Source of the DNA: Micromonospora sp. WMMD812
GTDB taxonomy: Bacteria > Actinomycetota > Actinomycetes > Mycobacteriales > Micromonosporaceae
Reading direction: 5' to 3'
DNA: 64,000 bases
Assembly: GCF_027497215.1 (NCBI RefSeq)
Contig: NZ_CP114904.1
Location: 124,001-188,000 of the forward strand
The first letter of the stretch is position 1. Each line of letters begins with the position of its first letter. Under the pieces are notes generated by a model that saw nothing but the letters and a program-made list of their open reading frames with translations, had not been told where the DNA came from and made no database searches. Positions 60,826 through 64,000 of this stretch are shown here, piece after piece. Made by a program: the position numbers and the translations under genes.

Positions 60826-62115
60826 GTGCGGCGTCGATCGATGATCGGTACTTCTCTGGCCGTGGTTGCCGCCATGGGCCTGGCGGCCTGTGGCGGCGGC
60901 GGCGAGGACAGTGGCGCCTCCGACACGGTCCGGGTCACCCTGGCCAACCACGTGTGGACGGAGAACATCAAGAAGGCCCTGCCCGAGTTCGAGAAGCAGA
61001 GCGGGCTCAAGGTCGAGGTGACCCAGCTCGGTGAGGACCAGCTCTCCGACCAGTACAACGTTAAGCTGAACGCGGGCTCCAGCGACATCGACGTGATGAT
61101 GTACCGCCCCCTGCAGGAGGGGAAGCTGTTCGCCAAGAACAAGTACCTCGCCGACCTGTCGGACCGGGTGAAGTCCAGCGCGGACTGGGACTTCGCCGAC
61201 TTCCAGGCCGGCCCGGTGGAGGCGACCTCCTACGAGGGCAAGCCGGTCGGCGTCCCCATCATCACCGAGCAGGAGGTCCTGTACTACCGCAAGGACCTGC
61301 TGGCGAAGGCCGGCCTGACCGCGCCGCCGAAGACCCTCGACGAGCTCAAGACCGCGGCCGCCAAGGTGCAGCAGAGCACCCCCGGCGTCGCCGGCTTCGT
61401 CGCCCGCACCGGCAAGTCGCCGGCGGTCACCCAGTTCTCCAGCTTCCTCTACAGCTTCGGCGGCGACTTCGTCGACGGCGGCGGCAAGGCCTCCGTCAAC
61501 AGCGACGCCGCCAAGCAGGCGTACGCCTACTACGGCGGGCTCATCAAGGACCACGGCCCGGCCAACGTCAGCACCGACATGAGCTGGCCCGAGGCGATGG
61601 CCATCTTCACCCAGGGCAAGGCCGCGTTCTACACCGAGGCCAACTCGCTCTACAAGAACGCCACGGACCCCACCAAGTCCAAGGTCTCCGACACCGTCGG
61701 GTTCGCGCCCTTCCCGGCCGGCCCCGCCGGGTCCAAGCCGTACAACATCCCCTCCTGGGCGCTGGGCATCAACGAGGGCTCCGAGAACCAGAGCAACGCC
61801 TGGAAGTTCATCGAGTGGGCGACCGGCAAGCAGCAGACCCTCGCGCAGCAGAAGTCCGGTGTGCCGAGTGCCCGTACCTCCGTCTGGGCCAACCCGGAGG
61901 GCACCTCGACCTACCCGAAGGACCTCGCCGACGCCATCGCCGCCAGCACTCAGGCCGGCGTCGGCCACGACCGGCCGCTGGTCGTGAAGGTCGCCGAGGC
62001 CCGGGAGATCGTCGGCCAGCCGATCGTTGACGCGATCACCGGCAAGGACGCGGCCGCCGCGGCGGACACCGCCAACGCGGCGTTCCAGAAGTTCCTGGAC
62101 GACGAGGCCAAGTAA
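60826..62115 (+). CDS. ABC transporter substrate-binding lipoprotein (family 1)
   Basis: 429 residues from the GTG at 60826, chosen over the in-frame GTG at 60817 because the ribosome site GAAGGAG ends eight bases before it. Lipobox LAAC with Cys22. The mature part has the family 1 binding fold (VRVTLANHVWTENIKKALPEF, IDVMMYRPLQEG, VPIITEQEVLYYRKDLL). It binds a sugar, polyol or sugar derivative for the two permeases that follow. No ATPase gene is adjacent. Confidence 0.92.
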   Translation: MRRRSMIGTSLAVVAAMGLAACGGGGEDSGASDTVRVTLANHVWTENIKKALPEFEKQSGLKVEVTQLGEDQLSDQYNVKLNAGSSDIDVMMYRPLQEGKLFAKNKYLADLSDRVKSSADWDFADFQAGPVEATSYEGKPVGVPIITEQEVLYYRKDLLAKAGLTAPPKTLDELKTAAAKVQQSTPGVAGFVARTGKSPAVTQFSSFLYSFGGDFVDGGGKASVNSDAAKQAYAYYGGLIKDHGPANVSTDMSWPEAMAIFTQGKAAFYTEANSLYKNATDPTKSKVSDTVGFAPFPAGPAGSKPYNIPSWALGINEGSENQSNAWKFIEWATGKQQTLAQQKSGVPSARTSVWANPEGTSTYPKDLADAIAASTQAGVGHDRPLVVKVAEAREIVGQPIVDAITGKDAAAAADTANAAFQKFLDDEAK

Positions 62116-62126
62116 GCCGTGCCTGA

Positions 62127-62154
62127 GTGGCGGGGGCCGACCGGCCCCCGCCAC
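62127..62154 (+). terminator. Intra-operon hairpin between binding-protein and permease genes
   Basis: A perfect 13-bp stem (GTGGCGGGGGCCG with its complement) with a 2-base gap at the tip lies 11 bases after the stop codon. It probably reduces read-through into the permease genes, so more binding protein than permease is made. Confidence 0.5.
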
Positions 62155-62185
62155 CCCGCGCCGGTCCGCCCACCCCGGAGACCTG

Positions 62186-63133
62186 ATGGCTACCGTCACC
62201 ACCCCCACCGCGGCGCCCCGCGGCGCCACCCCCACGCCCGACACGCCCGCCTGGGCCCGCTGGGCCAACGACCACCGCAAGTGGCTCTTCGCCGCCCCCG
62301 CCATGGCCTTCGTCGCCGCGCTGATCATCGTGCCGCTGGCCTGGACGGTGTACCTCAGCCTCACCGACGCCGAGGGCTCGGTCCGCGCCGAGTCCGAGTT
62401 CGTGGGCGTCCGGAACTACCTCGACGTGCTCTCGGACACCGACCGCTTCTGGCCGGCCGTCGGACGGACGGTCGCGTTCACCGGGGTCGCCCTGCTCTTC
62501 GAGGTCGTCCTGGGGATGGCGATCGCGCTGCTGCTGTGGCGGCCGTTCCGGGGCCAGAAATGGGTCCGGGTCGCCATCCTCATGCCCCTGGTCGCCACCC
62601 CGGTCGCCGTCGGCATGATGTGGCGGCTCATCTTCGACCCGAACATCGGGCTGGCCAACCAGGTCCTCGGCTGGATCGGCATCGGCCCCCAGCCGTGGCT
62701 CGCCGGGCAGCACTCGGCACTGCCCACCACGATCTTCATCGACATCTGGCAGTGGACCCCGATGGTCGTGCTGATCCTGCTCGCCGGGCTGACGTCGCTC
62801 TCCGACGAGCCGCAGGAGGCGGCGCGGATCGACGGCGCCAGCAGTTGGCAGCGGTTCCGGCACGTCACCCTGCCGCTGCTGATGCCCACCGTGATCGTCG
62901 CGATCCTGCTGCGCGGCATCGACGCGCTGAAGACCTTCGACATCCTGTACGCCACCAAGGGCCGCGGCGGCGGGTCGTTCCACGAGGTGGAGACGCTGAA
63001 CGTGTACGCCTACGGCCTGAGCTTCGACTACAACGAGTACGGCGTCTCCTCGACGGTCCTCATCCTCTTCTTCCTGATCATCATCGGGTCCATGTGGGCC
63101 CTCACGTACCGCCGGAAGGAGGCGCGGCGATGA
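62186..63133 (+). CDS. Sugar ABC transporter permease (MalF/UgpA-like)
   Basis: 315 residues with six membrane segments after a polar N-terminus of about 32 residues. The EAA loop reads EPQEAARIDGASSWQRFRHVTLP near 225. It is one half of the channel. The ATG at 62186 is used, as upstream in-frame sequence is part of the hairpin region. Confidence 0.92.
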   Translation: MATVTTPTAAPRGATPTPDTPAWARWANDHRKWLFAAPAMAFVAALIIVPLAWTVYLSLTDAEGSVRAESEFVGVRNYLDVLSDTDRFWPAVGRTVAFTGVALLFEVVLGMAIALLLWRPFRGQKWVRVAILMPLVATPVAVGMMWRLIFDPNIGLANQVLGWIGIGPQPWLAGQHSALPTTIFIDIWQWTPMVVLILLAGLTSLSDEPQEAARIDGASSWQRFRHVTLPLLMPTVIVAILLRGIDALKTFDILYATKGRGGGSFHEVETLNVYAYGLSFDYNEYGVSSTVLILFFLIIIGSMWALTYRRKEARR

Positions 63134-63945
63134 CCTCCCGTGGCCCGTACCGGGTGTTCCGGGCGGTGGCGCTCGCCCTCGTGGTGCTCGCGCTGCTCGC
63201 CCCGCTGCTGTGGATGATCGCGGCGTCGTTCAAGACCAACGTGGACATCTACGACACCAGCAAGGCACTCCTCTTCTCGCCCACGCTGGACAACTACGTC
63301 ACCGTCCTCCAACAGGCCAACTACGTCCAGTTCATCGGCAACAGCCTCTGGGTGGCGTTCGCGGCCACCGTGCTGTCGCTGATCCTCGGGGTGCCCGCCG
63401 CGTACTCGATGAGCCGGTTCAACATGAAGAAGTCGGCGCTCGTCGTGCTCATGGCCCGGGTGATCCCCGGCGTCTCGCTGCTGGTGCCCTGGTACTACGT
63501 CTTCTCCAACGTGCGGATGGTCGGCGGGTTCACCGTGCTGATCCTGAGCCACATGTTCGTGTCGCTGCCGCTGGTCGTCTACATCATGATGGGCTTCTTC
63601 GACGGCATGCCCCTCGAACTGGAGGAGGCCGCGCTGGTCGACGGCCTCACCCACATCGGCGCGTTCCGCCGGATCACCCTGCCGCTGGCCGTGCCGGGCA
63701 TCGCCACCGCCGGCATCCTGTCGTTCATCTTCTCCTGGAACAACTTCATGTTCGCCCTCGTGCTCTCCGGCGCCGACACCAAGACCCTGCCGGTGGCGAT
63801 CTTCGACTTCGTCGGCTACGCGAGCATCGACTGGGGCGGGCTGATGGCGGCGGCCACCGTCGTCACCCTGCCGATCATGCTGATCGCCCTCTTCGTGCAG
63901 AAGTACGTCGTCTCCGGGCTCACCGCCGGCGCGACCAAGGGCTGA
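63130..63945 (+). CDS. Sugar ABC transporter permease (MalG/UgpE-like)
   Basis: 271 residues with six membrane segments. The EAA loop is ELEEAALVDGLTHIGAFRRITLP near 160-182, and it ends VQKYVVSGLTAGATKG, the usual C-terminus of CUT1 permeases. It is coupled to the previous permease gene by ATGA. The next gene starts five bases after its stop. Confidence 0.93.
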   Translation: MTSRGPYRVFRAVALALVVLALLAPLLWMIAASFKTNVDIYDTSKALLFSPTLDNYVTVLQQANYVQFIGNSLWVAFAATVLSLILGVPAAYSMSRFNMKKSALVVLMARVIPGVSLLVPWYYVFSNVRMVGGFTVLILSHMFVSLPLVVYIMMGFFDGMPLELEEAALVDGLTHIGAFRRITLPLAVPGIATAGILSFIFSWNNFMFALVLSGADTKTLPVAIFDFVGYASIDWGGLMAAATVVTLPIMLIALFVQKYVVSGLTAGATKG

Positions 63946-63950
63946 GGCGC

Positions 63951-64000
63951 ATGACCACGATCGGCCGCATCGAGACCTTCCTCGTCGCCCCCCGCTGGCT
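63951..64000 (+). CDS. Enolase-superfamily enzyme (mandelate racemase/sugar-acid dehydratase type), first codons only
   Basis: The ATG at 63951, with GAGG shortly before it, opens a frame that runs off the window. The 16 residues seen (IGRIETFLVAPRWL and neighbours) match the usual first strand of mandelate racemase/galactonate-dehydratase-like enzymes. Position directly after the importer genes suggests it acts on the imported compound. The exact function cannot be judged from so little. Confidence 0.55.
   Translation, partial: MTTIGRIETFLVAPRW

Noticed and set aside
1..64000. Secondary-metabolite, phage-defence or mobile-element genes
   Set aside because: No polyketide or peptide synthetase, restriction, toxin-antitoxin, transposase or integrase signatures were found, and no tRNA or rRNA was recognised. 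The window is regulatory, transport and catabolic in character.

Overview
The window is very GC-rich (well over 70% by eye) and packed with GTG starts, 4-base ATGA/GTGA start-stop overlaps and T-less GC hairpin terminators. SigE-family sigma, DUF3152 and DUF5709 genes are also present. This points to a filamentous actinomycete of the Micromonosporaceae type; the genus is an inference from gene content. I saw no tRNA, rRNA, insertion sequence, prophage or CRISPR array.

Layout. 1-3391: N-terminus of an aldehyde dehydrogenase, a SigE-family sigma factor with a membrane partner, a DUF3152 lipoprotein and a STAS protein. 3613-8414: a glycan-type cluster (two unassigned proteins and two glycosyltransferases). 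8593-10072: ATP-dependent DNA ligase and a VOC protein. 10151-16694: an aromatic-type catabolic locus with LigA/LigB extradiol dioxygenase subunits, an oxidoreductase, a citryl-CoA-lyase-like protein and a type III CoA-transferase, divergent from an amidohydrolase and a PcaR/PcaU-type IclR regulator. 16903-20146: sugar ABC importer without its own ATPase. 20594-26973: MFS exporter, DHFR-like protein, TetR regulator, PhoD phosphatase, a class A beta-lactamase gene broken by one missing base at the KTG box, and DUF5709.

27049-54793 is the centrepiece, a 6-deoxyhexose island. A LacI regulator faces a complete L-rhamnose operon: CUT2 importer, mutarotase, isomerase, bifunctional rhamnulose-1-phosphate aldolase/dehydrogenase and kinase. 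Next, ten minus-strand genes encode a non-phosphorylating L-fucose route (hydrolase, L-fuconate dehydratase, SDR, CUT2 importer, mutarotase, aldo/keto dehydrogenase, lactonase) ending in a GntR/FadR regulator. A secreted GH95 alpha-L-fucosidase diverges from it, and lutABC (L-lactate oxidation) follows. From established pathways, the oxidative route ends in pyruvate plus L-lactate, and the phosphorylating route ends in DHAP plus lactaldehyde, which the fused dehydrogenase can oxidise to lactate. lutABC would therefore finish both routes.

Two promoters of the fucose genes share the architecture TTGnnG-17-TAGACA, with the palindrome ACATCSGATGT (or a one-base variant) lying over the -10. A further perfect palindrome lies nearby. 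This suggests a local GntR regulon.

54842-64000: GMC oxidoreductase, a TetR regulator with a perfect 12-bp inverted-repeat operator facing a DUF418 membrane protein, a CapA-like lipoprotein, then a GntR regulator divergent from a sugar importer that leads into an enolase-superfamily gene cut by the window end.
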